This document shows, piece after piece, positions 18,478 to 27,088 of a stretch of 64,000 bases of DNA; positions within the stretch are counted from its first letter, which is position 1; every line of letters begins with the position of its first letter. Origin of the DNA: JAJRZL01 sp964557855 (lineage in GTDB: Bacteria; Zixibacteria; MSB-5A5; GN15; FEB-12); contig CAZLBP010000004.1 of NCBI GenBank assembly GCA_964557855.1, positions 62,001-126,000 on the forward strand, in the 5' to 3' direction. Both the position numbers and the translations under genes were made by a program. The notes beneath the pieces are model-generated. The model was not told where the DNA came from, searched no databases, and worked only from the letters and a program-made list of their open reading frames with translations.

Positions 18478-19565
18478 AGTTCGTCTATTCGGAGTGGGAT
18501 GACAACCTGTTCGCCCAGTTGAAGAATATGGCGGACCTGATGGCGATCTACAACTACCTCCTGATGCGTCTTAACGGCGACGTCGAAGAGACCCTGCGTC
18601 TCATGGAGCGCCTGCAGCAGCAGGGGCTGCTCGATGAGAAGTACGATCTGGAAGAGTTCAAGAAATCACTGCAGGAGAAACGGCTGATCAGGCAGGTGGG
18701 CAATCGGTTCGACCTGTCTTCCAAAGGAGAGCGGCAACTGCGACAAGACGCTTTCGACATCATCTTCCAGCGTATGCGCGCGGCCGGCAAAGGCAACCAC
18801 CCGTTGCCCTATGAGGGCGGCAGTTCCGATGAACTCTTGCCGGAGCGGCGCCCGTACTCATTCGGTGACAACTACCGTGCGGTCGATTACAACGCTTCCC
18901 TGTTCAATTCCATCACGCGCTCCGGCGACCTTGGACTGGACATGACCGAAAAGGACCTCGAAGTTTTCGAGTCGGAGCGTATGTCATCCTGCGCCACGGT
19001 GCTGATGATCGATGTGTCCCATTCGATGATTCTCTACGGCGAGGACCGCATTACCCCGGCCAAACAGGTGGCGATGGCCTTCACGGAAATGGTGCTGACC
19101 AAATACCCGAAGGACAGTCTCAATATTGTCCTGTTCGGTGATGAGGCGGTTGAAGTGAAAATCAAGGATCTGCCCTATATCGGCGTGGGACCTTACCACA
19201 CCAACACGCAGGCCGGTCTGCGCATGGCGCGGCGGCTTCTCTTGCAGAAGAAGCACGTCAACAAGCAGATTTTCATGATTACCGACGGGAAACCGTCGAT
19301 GATTACTCGTCCCAACGGTCAGCTGTACAAGAACCCCATCGGGTTGGATCCCCGGATCGTCAACCGTACGCTCGATGAAGCGGTCATCTGCCGCAAAAAG
19401 AAGATTCCTATAACAACATTTATGGTTACCGATGATCCGTATTTGCAGCAGTTCGTGGAGCGGCTGACTGAGCTCAACCGCGGCCGGGCCTATTTTTCCT
19501 CGGTGGACAATCTGGGGTCTTATATCCTCTGGGATTTCGTGGCGAATCGCAAGAAGCGGGGGTAG
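18474..19565 (+). CDS. VWA-domain protein, partner of the MoxR-type ATPase
   Basis: 363 cytoplasmic residues: a helical N-terminal half (about 1-165) and a von Willebrand factor A domain (about 170-355). The metal-ion site is present as D180-V-S-H-S184, then Thr in HTNTQAG and Asp in TDGKPS. The N-terminal part carries an RRPYSFGDNYRAVDYNAS segment reminiscent of the DUF58/VWA partner proteins. Start codon ATG overlaps the ATPase stop. VWA proteins of this group act as metal-dependent adaptors that hand substrates to the ATPase ring. No target gene is adjacent. Confidence 0.86.
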   Translation: MKFVYSEWDDNLFAQLKNMADLMAIYNYLLMRLNGDVEETLRLMERLQQQGLLDEKYDLEEFKKSLQEKRLIRQVGNRFDLSSKGERQLRQDAFDIIFQRMRAAGKGNHPLPYEGGSSDELLPERRPYSFGDNYRAVDYNASLFNSITRSGDLGLDMTEKDLEVFESERMSSCATVLMIDVSHSMILYGEDRITPAKQVAMAFTEMVLTKYPKDSLNIVLFGDEAVEVKIKDLPYIGVGPYHTNTQAGLRMARRLLLQKKHVNKQIFMITDGKPSMITRPNGQLYKNPIGLDPRIVNRTLDEAVICRKKKIPITTFMVTDDPYLQQFVERLTELNRGRAYFSSVDNLGSYILWDFVANRKKRG

Positions 19566-19650
19566 GGGGCTCCATCTTTTTAGCCTGGATTGTTTAGTAT
19601 TCGAGGTGGAGGATTAAGTAGGCGGAATCGGTTCAGGGGTGTGAAGAACT

Positions 19651-19831
19651 CACCGCAAGGAGGTTGTCTCATAAGTGGCGAATCGGCACTGAAGATCGTC
19701 GTCTGTGCTTTTCCTGCCTAGAGTATGGCCTCGCGCCGCAACGACTTACAGGATCGGCGGGGACGAGCCCCGCCTCTACGAGATTCAAAAATCGACCGAC
19801 TATCACTTTTTGAGACAGCCTCCAAGCGGTG
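19651..19831. mobile_element. 181-bp MITE-like element with long terminal inverted repeats
   Basis: The ends are inverted copies of about 27 bp. The left (19651-19677) contains CACCGC, GGAGG and TGTCTCA in order. The right (19804-19831) contains the complements TGAGACA, CCTCC and GCGGTG in the mirror order, with few mismatches. The GGCTGTCTCAAAA-type inner end resembles insertion sequence termini. The interior has no open frame but carries a perfect hairpin (GGCGGGG, ACGAG loop, CCCCGCC; 19756-19774). It lies between the VWA gene and panC. No clear target duplication is seen. The rest of the 316-bp gap (19566-19650 and 19832-19881) shows nothing else. Confidence 0.65.
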
Positions 19832-19881
19832 GGCGACCGGCCTTCCTTGACTAGACCTCCTTAAACTGCTATACCTACGCC

Positions 19882-20727
19882 ATGCGAATCATCCGTTCGG
19901 TCAGATCGATGCAGCGAGTGGCCAGAGAGCTCACGGCAGAAGGCAAAACCATCGGTCTGGTGCCGACCATGGGCTTTCTTCATGAGGGGCACTTGGCCCT
20001 TATCCGGCGCGCACGGAGATCGGCTGATGTCGTGATTGTCTCGATCTTCGTCAATCCCACGCAGTTCGCTCCATCCGAGGATTTCGAAGCCTACCCGCGG
20101 GATGAAAAGGCCGATATCAAGAGGATCCGAGAAGGTGGCGGGGATATTGTTTTCATCCCGAAAGTCGAAGATATCTATCCCGACGGTTATCAGACCTACG
20201 TAACGGTCGAGGATCTGGCCGCCCCGCTTGAGGGGTTCTCACGGCCCGGGCACTTCCGGGGTGTGGCGACCGTAGTCGCCAAGCTCTTCAATATCTGCCG
20301 CCCGGATCTGGCCGTGTTCGGGATGAAGGATTACCAGCAGGCAGTTGTGCTCAAACGGATGACTCTTGATCTGGGCTACCCCATCAAGTTCATCGTGGCT
20401 CCGACGGTTCGAGAGAAAGATGGTCTGGCGATGTCGTCACGCAATACGTACTTCACCCCGGAGCGGCGCCGAGAGGCATTGTGCCTGTTCTATGCGCTGA
20501 CGACGGCCAGAAACCTGGTCAAGGCGGATATCACGGATACGGCAAGCATAGAGAAAGAAATGCGCGATGTCATCAGAGCTGCCTGTCCCGGCGCCCGGGT
20601 CGATTACATCGCCTTTACGGATTTTTCCAGCCTGGAGCGGGTCAGGGCCGTAACGACCGATACTGTTTGTTCCCTGGCGGTCAAGGTGCACGGCGTACGA
20701 TTGATCGACAACATGAGGCTGGCCTGA
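19882..20727 (+). CDS. panC: Pantothenate synthetase
   Basis: Joins pantoate and beta-alanine using ATP, in the last step of pantothenate (coenzyme A precursor) synthesis. 281 residues, the normal length. Signature motifs are intact: PTMGFLHEGHLALI with the ATP-binding HxGH pair, FVNPTQF, the pantoate loop GHFRGVATVV, FGMKDYQQ and the KMSKS-like VREKDGLAMSSRN. panB and panD are not in this window. It is probably a single-gene unit, as the MITE-like element sits directly upstream. Confidence 0.97.
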   Translation: MRIIRSVRSMQRVARELTAEGKTIGLVPTMGFLHEGHLALIRRARRSADVVIVSIFVNPTQFAPSEDFEAYPRDEKADIKRIREGGGDIVFIPKVEDIYPDGYQTYVTVEDLAAPLEGFSRPGHFRGVATVVAKLFNICRPDLAVFGMKDYQQAVVLKRMTLDLGYPIKFIVAPTVREKDGLAMSSRNTYFTPERRREALCLFYALTTARNLVKADITDTASIEKEMRDVIRAACPGARVDYIAFTDFSSLERVRAVTTDTVCSLAVKVHGVRLIDNMRLA

Positions 20728-20806
20728 GCACTTTCGATTCGCAACCTTTTTCAACCTTGCCGTTTATAACTACCAAGCTATATTGAATCGCATTTGAGGA
20801 GTGAGA

Positions 20807-21316
20807 ATGAAAAGACACACTGTTGTTATGGGCCTGCTGTCGGTACTTGCGATGGGCGGCTTCCTGTTTGGAGAGGACAAGTCGGATTTTGATTTCATGA
20901 ATCTTATCGGCAATTGGGAAGGGGAAGGGTCCTTTCTCATACCCAAGACCGGCGTGTCGCTGGATATCGAGGGTACCGGTGTATTCGAGTACGATTCACT
21001 CAACAACCGGGTACGGACATCGATGCAGGGTACCAAGATGCTCCTGACGTACGCCGACTCGGGGTATTTGTATTACCATCCGGAAACGGACTCGGTATCC
21101 TGGGAGGTGTGGGATACGTGGGGTCGGCACGCGCTGTACTGGGGCGTGGTCGAAAACGGGGTTTTGAGAGCGGACCGGCTTTTCAAGAATCGCAACTACC
21201 GTGTCTCAGTCTTTTTCCCTCACCCCGACACGTTGGATTTCCGCCTGACCAGACGACAGTCCGACGGCGGCGAGGAAGACCAAGCGACGTTTCTTTTGTG
21301 GAAAACGGGTGAGTGA
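20807..21316 (+). CDS. Secreted hypothetical protein, lipocalin-like
   Basis: 169 residues from the ATG at 20807, which has AGGAG upstream. A signal peptide (KRHTVVMGLLSVLAMGGFLFG) is followed by an acidic mature part of alternating strands, starting with FDFMNLIGNWEGEGSFLIP. The GxWxGE pattern near the start of a beta barrel is typical of lipocalin or fatty-acid-binding-like folds. A similar overall layout is seen in the DUF1579-like protein at 53423-53965. Probably periplasmic. The ligand is unknown. Confidence 0.72.
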   Translation: MKRHTVVMGLLSVLAMGGFLFGEDKSDFDFMNLIGNWEGEGSFLIPKTGVSLDIEGTGVFEYDSLNNRVRTSMQGTKMLLTYADSGYLYYHPETDSVSWEVWDTWGRHALYWGVVENGVLRADRLFKNRNYRVSVFFPHPDTLDFRLTRRQSDGGEEDQATFLLWKTGE

Positions 21317-21344
21317 GTTGACGACGACAGTCCGTTGCCGTGAA

Positions 21345-21366
21345 CGGCAGATGTTCGCATCTGCCG
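21345..21366. repeat. Perfect hairpin with TTCG loop
   Basis: CGGCAGATG, TTCG loop, CATCTGCCG: a 9-bp perfect stem 29 nt past the previous stop. No T tract follows, so it is not a classical terminator. It belongs with the other isolated palindromes of this region. Confidence 0.6.
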
Positions 21367-21385
21367 CACGGTTTGTGCCCATCCC

Positions 21386-21892
21386 GTGAGTGATACCTGG
21401 CATACTTCGGTCGACGGCCTGGTACGTTCCTTTCTAAGTGCGTTGAATGCCCTGGTGCCGTCCATGCATAAGGCACGTATACTCGATGATAACCTGATCG
21501 GTTTCGATGACTGGGCGCGGGTTACCGACCTGTTGTACGACGTTCTGGTGGTGGAACCGATCCGCAATTCTCTCGATAAGTCGCAACGGGCGGCGTTCGA
21601 CCTGCCTCTGTATGACACGGAATACGAGTCCTATGAAGACTTCAGCCTGATACGCGCAACGGGTCCCGAAGCAATCAAGTCCCCGGCATCATTAACGGAT
21701 AATCATATCTTCTATCGCTTCAACACGGACTCCAAGCTGTTCAATCAGGTGGAGACGATTAAACTCAACCGGCAATTCCAACGGGCGTCGGATTCCTATC
21801 GCACTCACGATATCAACGAAGTCGTATTCAGCTGCCTCGTCCCGCAGGACGAAGGTTGTCTGGTATTGGATGAGATAGAGGTACCGGTGTAA
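21386..21892 (+). CDS. Hypothetical protein
   Basis: 168 residues, cytoplasmic by composition, starting at a GTG (21386) without a clear ribosome site; the next in-frame ATG is 26 codons in. Helical N-terminal part (TSVDGLVRSFLSALNALVPSMHKARI), then mixed sequence rich in Asp and aromatic residues, with FDDWARVTDLLYDVLV and ESYEDFSLI. The codon pattern and the clean stop before a palindrome support a real gene. I do not recognise the family. Confidence 0.55.
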   Translation: MSDTWHTSVDGLVRSFLSALNALVPSMHKARILDDNLIGFDDWARVTDLLYDVLVVEPIRNSLDKSQRAAFDLPLYDTEYESYEDFSLIRATGPEAIKSPASLTDNHIFYRFNTDSKLFNQVETIKLNRQFQRASDSYRTHDINEVVFSCLVPQDEGCLVLDEIEVPV

Positions 21893-22108
21893 GGCAGGTC
21901 CGAAGCGGACCTGCCCTACCATCCTGCGTGGCCGGGATCTCCGATCCCGGAACTGGTTGGACAGCTCGCGAGCTGTCCCTACGAAAGTCGGACCGTAAGC
22001 TGTCAGGCACAGTAGCATGACAGCCCGTGAAGTGTCGAAACCCGAAGCGGGATTTCGACCTACTTTTTCTGTCTCCGAACGAAGTGTGACCGCGATCAGA
22101 GATCGCGG
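21893..22108. repeat. Cluster of six palindromes in 216 bp
   Basis: Consecutive strong stem-loops: 21893-21915 (GGCAGGTCCG, AAG, CGGACCTGCC), 21932-21950 (CCGGGATC, TCC, GATCCCGG), 21959-21978 (GGACAGCT, CGCG, AGCTGTCC), 21999-22024 (GCTGTCA and TGACAGC), 22034-22059 (GTCGAAACCCG with CGGG-A-TTTCGAC) and 22090-22108 (CCGCGATC, AGA, GATCGCGG). The stems are unrelated in sequence, but three are followed at once by CTAC. Only the fifth has a T run after it, so it could end transcription. The rest of the gap to 22147 is a CATA-rich run. Confidence 0.7.
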
Positions 22109-22147
22109 CCACATACATACATAGACATACAACCCGCTTGCAGCAAT

Positions 22148-25093
22148 TTAGGGACAGGCGGGCGGTGGAGGTCCGGAACGGAAGAGGAAGTCGACCAGGT
22201 AGCTCAAATCCGCGACGTCGATCGGTCCGCCCGCGCCGACTATACCATCGATATTGCCTTGTTCCGGACAAGGCGGTATCGTGCCCGCGCGGAACAGATA
22301 ATCGACCAGGTAGCTCAGGTCAGCCACATCAATCGGCCCGCCCGCGCCGACAATGTTATCGACGTTACCGCGATCCACGCAACAGCAAGCATCTCCGACA
22401 CCGTCGTTGTCAGTATCTTCCTGTCCGGGGTTGGCGGTGTCGGGGCAGTTGTCAAGCGCGCAGGTATTGGCGGCATAGCCGGGATTGCCGTACCCGTCAC
22501 CATCAGTATCGGTGCACTCATCGCAGGCGTCACCGATAAGATCGCCGTCGGCGTCTTCCTGGCCGGGATTGGGGACACTGGGGCAGTTGTCGTCGACGTC
22601 ACAAATGCCGTCCGTATCGGCATCGGCGCAGCCCTCGTACAGGGACTCGAACGCGTACACCGACCCGTCGCCGTCGAACGTGACACAAGCGATACTGGGC
22701 AGGCCGGGTCCGTCGATATCACCGACCTGGATATGCATCACGTCGCCGCCGGTGGCATAATTCCAAATCTCGGCGCCGGCCCCGTCAATAACATAGACAA
22801 TCTGATCATCGGAACCCGCCGCAACGTCGTTCTGATCGTCACCGTCGAGGTCCTGCACCCAGACGGTATTCACTTCGCCGCCGGTGGGAAAGTTCCACAG
22901 GGTGCTGCCGTCGACTCCGCTCAGGGCATGCACGTTCTGACTCGTGGAATTGCCGGGCACGACGATATCGGGCACGAGGTCGCCGTTGAGATCGCCGCAG
23001 GCCATGCCATGGGTATTGGAGGCGATATTTAACGGCGTACTCCAGATTTCGGACTGTGTGGCGCCGTTTATCATGATGACCTGTTTGGTGCCGAACGGGG
23101 TGATCGCGGCTGCGACATCAGGTACCGAATCGCCGGTGACATCGCACACGACAACATGTTCCACCCCTTCGGGGCAGATGTAATCCCAGAGCAAAGAACC
23201 GTCGGAGCCATCGAGAACAACGACTTTTTCGCCGCTAGCGCCGGTTCCGACTGCCACCACGACGTCGAGGGGCCCGGCGCCGTTCATTTGCGCCAGCCGG
23301 ACCTCACCCACGGCGGCGCCCACCGGCGTGCTCCAGAGTTCGAGTCCGGTGGCGCCGTTGACGGCGTAGACCGTACCGTTATCACAGCCGCCGATGACGT
23401 CGACATTGTCGTCACTGTTAAGGTCGGCGGCGACCAGGCACTTGCGATAGAGCTGATTGGTCGGGGTGGTGAACTGCCACATTTCGGAGCCGTCATTGCC
23501 GCGTATGGCGGTGATACGCTCGTCATCACCGGCGACGGCCACGTCGACCTGGCCGTCGTTGTCGAAATCACCGGTGGTGACGCAGTACAGGTTGGCGGTA
23601 CTGGTCCAGGTCCACAGTTCGTTGCCGTTGACGCCGTTAACCGCTACCGCGCGGTCATCAACCGAGGTTACGGCCACCACGTCCATATAATCGTCCCCGT
23701 TGAGATTGTCGACGGCCACCGCGTTACCATATGTCCCCAACGGGAACTCCCAGAGTACCGGTGAAATGACCGTCTTCAGCGTCCACACCGACTTGCCCGG
23801 GTTGGGTGGCGTGCCGATGTGCTCGGCGCCACCGCCGGCCGCCACATCGGTTACGTTGTCATTGTTGAAATCGCCTGCGCCAACGGCCTTGATGGTACCA
23901 TCCACCGCATAGTACCACAACGGTTTTCCGTCACTTGCGCCCAGGACAGTGACACGGTCGGAGGTGGCTGCAATGATCTCGAGCTGGTTGTCGCCGGTGA
24001 CGTCACCGAAGGCCAGATGTCTGGGATAACCGTCAAGCGGCTCCGAAGTCATCATCGGCGTCGGAATGTGCCCGTCGAACGCTATGACTTCGTACCAGCC
24101 GATGAAATTGCCGATTACCAAATCCGGATCACCGCTCTCATCGATATCATACGTAAACAGGCTGATTTCGCCGTTGGTGTGGTCGATGGAACCCAGGTTG
24201 TATTCCCATTCCAGCTCGCCGCTGGACGCCGTCCGGACGTACACGTATCCCTGGTCACCGTTAGTAATGCCGGTGAAAATTGCCTCAAGTTCGGCGTCAT
24301 CGTCGATATCGGTCACGAGTACATCGAGCAGGACATACGTAACGGTGTCTTCCCAGATACGACTGCCGGTGGACCCATCAAGAACACCGTAGTAGTTGTC
24401 AAAGCCGGCCAGATATTCATGGGCGTAGGCGACGTCATCGACATTATCGCCGTTGATATCTCCGGTCGCGACGGCGTTGATCCACAAGCTGCCGATTTCC
24501 GTACTCCAGAGCAGAGCACCGGTTTGGCCGTTGACGGCATAGACGAAATCATCGAATGTGCCGGCCGTGACATCCATATACACGTCGCCGTTGAAATCGC
24601 CAATGGCCACGGTCTGGATAGTGGCTCCGATGTAATACGTCCAGATCTCGCTGCCGTCGGCGCCGTCGATGGCGTGCACGTATCCGTCGGGAGTGGCGCT
24701 GGAATTGTACGAAGCGCCGGCGATAACATCCGGGATACCGTCGTTAGTTATATCGCCAATCGTCATCGACCGGACACCGTCCTGCAAGAGATAACTCCAC
24801 AATTCGAGTCCGGTTTCCCCGTTGATGGCGTACACGCGTGATGGCTCGCCGTAGTAGTTGCTCGAGTACTCACCGACTATTACGTCCGGCACCAGATCGC
24901 CGTTCAAGTCGGCTGTTTCTACGTGCCCCACATCGAGATTAGAATCGAATATCCACACTGGTTCACCCGATGAGGCTCGGGAGCCGCCGCGCAGGAAATC
25001 ATTGGAAGCGTTGCCGGATGTGCCCGTTGCCAGGATCAGGAGCAACAGGATTGTCGTGCCGCCAACACCTTGTCGCCAATAACGTTGACACAT
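22148..25093 (-). CDS. Secreted FG-GAP/PQQ-type beta-propeller protein with dockerin-like C-terminal repeats
   Basis: 981 residues with a signal peptide, preceded by AAGGAGAAG. The body (about 40-830) alternates FG-GAP/VCBS calcium loops (such as DLNGDLVPDVIVG, DFNGDVYMDV) with PQQ-like blades (VYAINGETGLELWSY), so it folds as one or more large beta propellers. Residues about 835-905 are thrombospondin type-3 calcium repeats (DADTDGICDVDDNCP). The last 74 residues hold two nearly identical 26-residue units 37 residues apart (909-934 and 946-971) with the core DVADLSYLVD, like dockerin type I helices. Probably displayed or released outside the cell, with calcium-dependent folding. Confidence 0.88.
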   Translation of the reverse strand: MCQRYWRQGVGGTTILLLLILATGTSGNASNDFLRGGSRASSGEPVWIFDSNLDVGHVETADLNGDLVPDVIVGEYSSNYYGEPSRVYAINGETGLELWSYLLQDGVRSMTIGDITNDGIPDVIAGASYNSSATPDGYVHAIDGADGSEIWTYYIGATIQTVAIGDFNGDVYMDVTAGTFDDFVYAVNGQTGALLWSTEIGSLWINAVATGDINGDNVDDVAYAHEYLAGFDNYYGVLDGSTGSRIWEDTVTYVLLDVLVTDIDDDAELEAIFTGITNGDQGYVYVRTASSGELEWEYNLGSIDHTNGEISLFTYDIDESGDPDLVIGNFIGWYEVIAFDGHIPTPMMTSEPLDGYPRHLAFGDVTGDNQLEIIAATSDRVTVLGASDGKPLWYYAVDGTIKAVGAGDFNNDNVTDVAAGGGAEHIGTPPNPGKSVWTLKTVISPVLWEFPLGTYGNAVAVDNLNGDDYMDVVAVTSVDDRAVAVNGVNGNELWTWTSTANLYCVTTGDFDNDGQVDVAVAGDDERITAIRGNDGSEMWQFTTPTNQLYRKCLVAADLNSDDNVDVIGGCDNGTVYAVNGATGLELWSTPVGAAVGEVRLAQMNGAGPLDVVVAVGTGASGEKVVVLDGSDGSLLWDYICPEGVEHVVVCDVTGDSVPDVAAAITPFGTKQVIMINGATQSEIWSTPLNIASNTHGMACGDLNGDLVPDIVVPGNSTSQNVHALSGVDGSTLWNFPTGGEVNTVWVQDLDGDDQNDVAAGSDDQIVYVIDGAGAEIWNYATGGDVMHIQVGDIDGPGLPSIACVTFDGDGSVYAFESLYEGCADADTDGICDVDDNCPSVPNPGQEDADGDLIGDACDECTDTDGDGYGNPGYAANTCALDNCPDTANPGQEDTDNDGVGDACCCVDRGNVDNIVGAGGPIDVADLSYLVDYLFRAGTIPPCPEQGNIDGIVGAGGPIDVADLSYLVDFLFRSGPPPPACP

Positions 25094-25480
25094 ATTACTT
25101 CTCCTTGCTGGTTAAGAGATTTGTACGAGATTATGAATCACAGCAGACACCTCTGTTATGGAATAGCAGTAAATCGAGCTGACGCTGTCTGCAGCCTATA
25201 TATATCCGAAATTACGCACGGATTCGCATTTTGTCAAGGGATATAAAGCGGATAGCATTATACATGTAATTTCCCGGATCGGCCTGGTTGAGTGTTTCCA
25301 CGAGTGCGGAAGAACGAGATCAACGAAGCCCTGATGGATACCAGGCGAAATACCATGACCCAATATCCGGACTTGTATTAGAATTAATTTAAGCCTACTT
25401 TCCGAAGAATCCAGGTCGCAAGGGACCTGGAGCAAACTCGACAAATCTGATGTGAGAGATGTAATTCGTGAGGAGACTCG
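25094..25480. other. Divergent promoter region
   Basis: This 387-bp AT-rich gap lies between two divergent genes. On the minus strand, TTGACA (25232-25237) with AT-rich sequence 17 nt on is a possible promoter for the propeller gene. A perfect 7-bp stem (CCAGGTC, GCAAGG, GACCTGG; 25411-25430) lies upstream of lnt. No protein or RNA gene is recognised. Confidence 0.4.
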
Positions 25481-25555
25481 CTGGCTAACATACTGCAACA
25501 TATCGGACGATTCATTTTTCCCCCCGATGTAGACGTCCGGTGGCGACGCCTGGAA

Positions 25556-27076
25556 TTGACGGTCTGGGCGTTTCTGCTGTCCTTGTCGTTTTATCCGGGA
25601 CCTTTCGGATTTCTGGCCTGGTTTTCCCTGGTCCGACCGATTCTCATTATCATCAGACTTGAAGGCCGCCCCGCTTTCAATGCCGCTTACTTTTTCAGTT
25701 TCTTTTTCAACCTGTTCAGTTTGTACTGGGTGGCGCTGGTGACTCCGCCCGGTATGGTGGCTGCCGTTGTCATTGTGGCTTTCTACTATACGGCCATATT
25801 GATGGTATTCCACCGGCTCCACCGGTTCAACCCGCTGCTCGGCTTCGTGGCGCTGCCCTTCTTGTGGGTCGGGATGGAGTATTTTCGGACGCTTTCGGAA
25901 TTTGCTTTTCCCTGGTCCGACCTGGGTTATTCCCAGTCCTACTATCTCTATATCCTGCAAATCGTCTCGGTTCTGTCGGTCAACGGTCTTTCGTTCTTCC
26001 TGGTTGCGGTGAATGTGTTGCTCTGCCAGTTGCTACGACCGGAAGTATCGCCCGAGCGAAAAGTCACTTCTATTTTTGTATCAGCAACGGTTGTTGCTGG
26101 TCTGATCGCCTACGGCTGGATAGTCGTGCCGCCGTTGCCTCGCCCCGGAACGCTCAATGTCGCGCTCTTACAAGGCTCGGTCCCTATTGAAGTGAAGTGG
26201 GCGGCCGGAAATGCCGAACACAGCTTTCGATTGTATGACTCCCTCGCTCAAAACGTGGCAGACAGCGCCATTGATCTCTACATCTGGCCTGAAACATCAG
26301 CACCCTGCTACATCAGTCATGATGACGCCTGCCGGAGGCGAGTGGGCCGTATTGCGCGGCGTTCCGGTACGCCGCACCTGGTTGGCGCCCTGGGAGCGGC
26401 CGTGAAGAACGGGCAGGAACGCCTGTATAACTCATGCTACAAGTTCGATTCGGTGGGAAACGTGGTGCAGCGCTACGATAAGGTAAAACTGGTGCCTTTT
26501 TCCGAACATGTCCCGTACCAGGACCATCTGCCGTTCCTGCAGAAGGGTTTTCTGAGACAGTACCTTACGTTTATCGACCAATATGGTGTTCAGTGGTGGT
26601 CGGATTTCTATCCGGGCGATTCGGCCAGGTTGTTTCCGCTCGGCGATAGTTTCTACGCCGTGCTGATCTGTTTTGAATGTGCCTTTCCGGAGTTCACCCG
26701 CCACCGGATTCTTGACGGAGCCGATTTCCTCGTTGGTATAACCAATGACACCTGGTTCGGTAGATCCGTCGGAGTGCATATTCACTCTCGCATCTTCATT
26801 ACACGGGCGGTTGAAAACCGATGTTGGGCGGCTCGAACAGCCAACAGTGGTTTGACGTTTATAGTAGACGGGTACGGACGTGTGAGAGACACACTGGACC
26901 TCTATGAAGTGGCCGCACTGGAAGGACAAGTCGGGTTGCTTGACGGATTCTCGGTTTATACCAGGTGGGGCAATGTTATCGGGAGACTGTCGTTGCTGAT
27001 AACAGTCAGTCTGAGCGGAATACTGATAGCCGTCGGGACAGTGCGTCGTGTCCTACCGAGCAGTAGGAGGCCGTGA
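25556..27076 (+). CDS. lnt: Apolipoprotein N-acyltransferase
   Basis: Inner-membrane enzyme that adds the third acyl chain to lipoproteins. About six to seven hydrophobic segments fill the first 190 residues. The nitrilase-like periplasmic domain has the catalytic triad: Glu246 in WPETSAP, Lys309 in YDKVKLVPFSEHVP and Cys372 in ICFECAFPE (numbered from this start), and one membrane segment closes the protein near the end. The start is uncertain. No ATG or GTG is available upstream; TTG at 25556 lacks a ribosome site, while a CTG at 25481 follows GAGGAG by 5 nt and would add 25 residues that precede TM1 naturally. Its presence implies triacylated lipoproteins. Confidence 0.92.
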   Translation: MTVWAFLLSLSFYPGPFGFLAWFSLVRPILIIIRLEGRPAFNAAYFFSFFFNLFSLYWVALVTPPGMVAAVVIVAFYYTAILMVFHRLHRFNPLLGFVALPFLWVGMEYFRTLSEFAFPWSDLGYSQSYYLYILQIVSVLSVNGLSFFLVAVNVLLCQLLRPEVSPERKVTSIFVSATVVAGLIAYGWIVVPPLPRPGTLNVALLQGSVPIEVKWAAGNAEHSFRLYDSLAQNVADSAIDLYIWPETSAPCYISHDDACRRRVGRIARRSGTPHLVGALGAAVKNGQERLYNSCYKFDSVGNVVQRYDKVKLVPFSEHVPYQDHLPFLQKGFLRQYLTFIDQYGVQWWSDFYPGDSARLFPLGDSFYAVLICFECAFPEFTRHRILDGADFLVGITNDTWFGRSVGVHIHSRIFITRAVENRCWAARTANSGLTFIVDGYGRVRDTLDLYEVAALEGQVGLLDGFSVYTRWGNVIGRLSLLITVSLSGILIAVGTVRRVLPSSRRP

Positions 27077-27088
27077 ATACGGAGTGAA

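Noticed and set aside
23819..24841. A 340-codon plus-strand frame inside the propeller gene
   Set aside because: It is antisense to the FG-GAP and PQQ repeats. The minus-strand protein has a signal peptide, ribosome site and repeat motifs.
25196..25960. A 254-codon minus-strand frame in the gap before lnt and over its start
   Set aside because: Composition is low in hydrophobic residues, rich in Glu, Gln and Arg, and it overlaps the transmembrane part of lnt. No motif was found.
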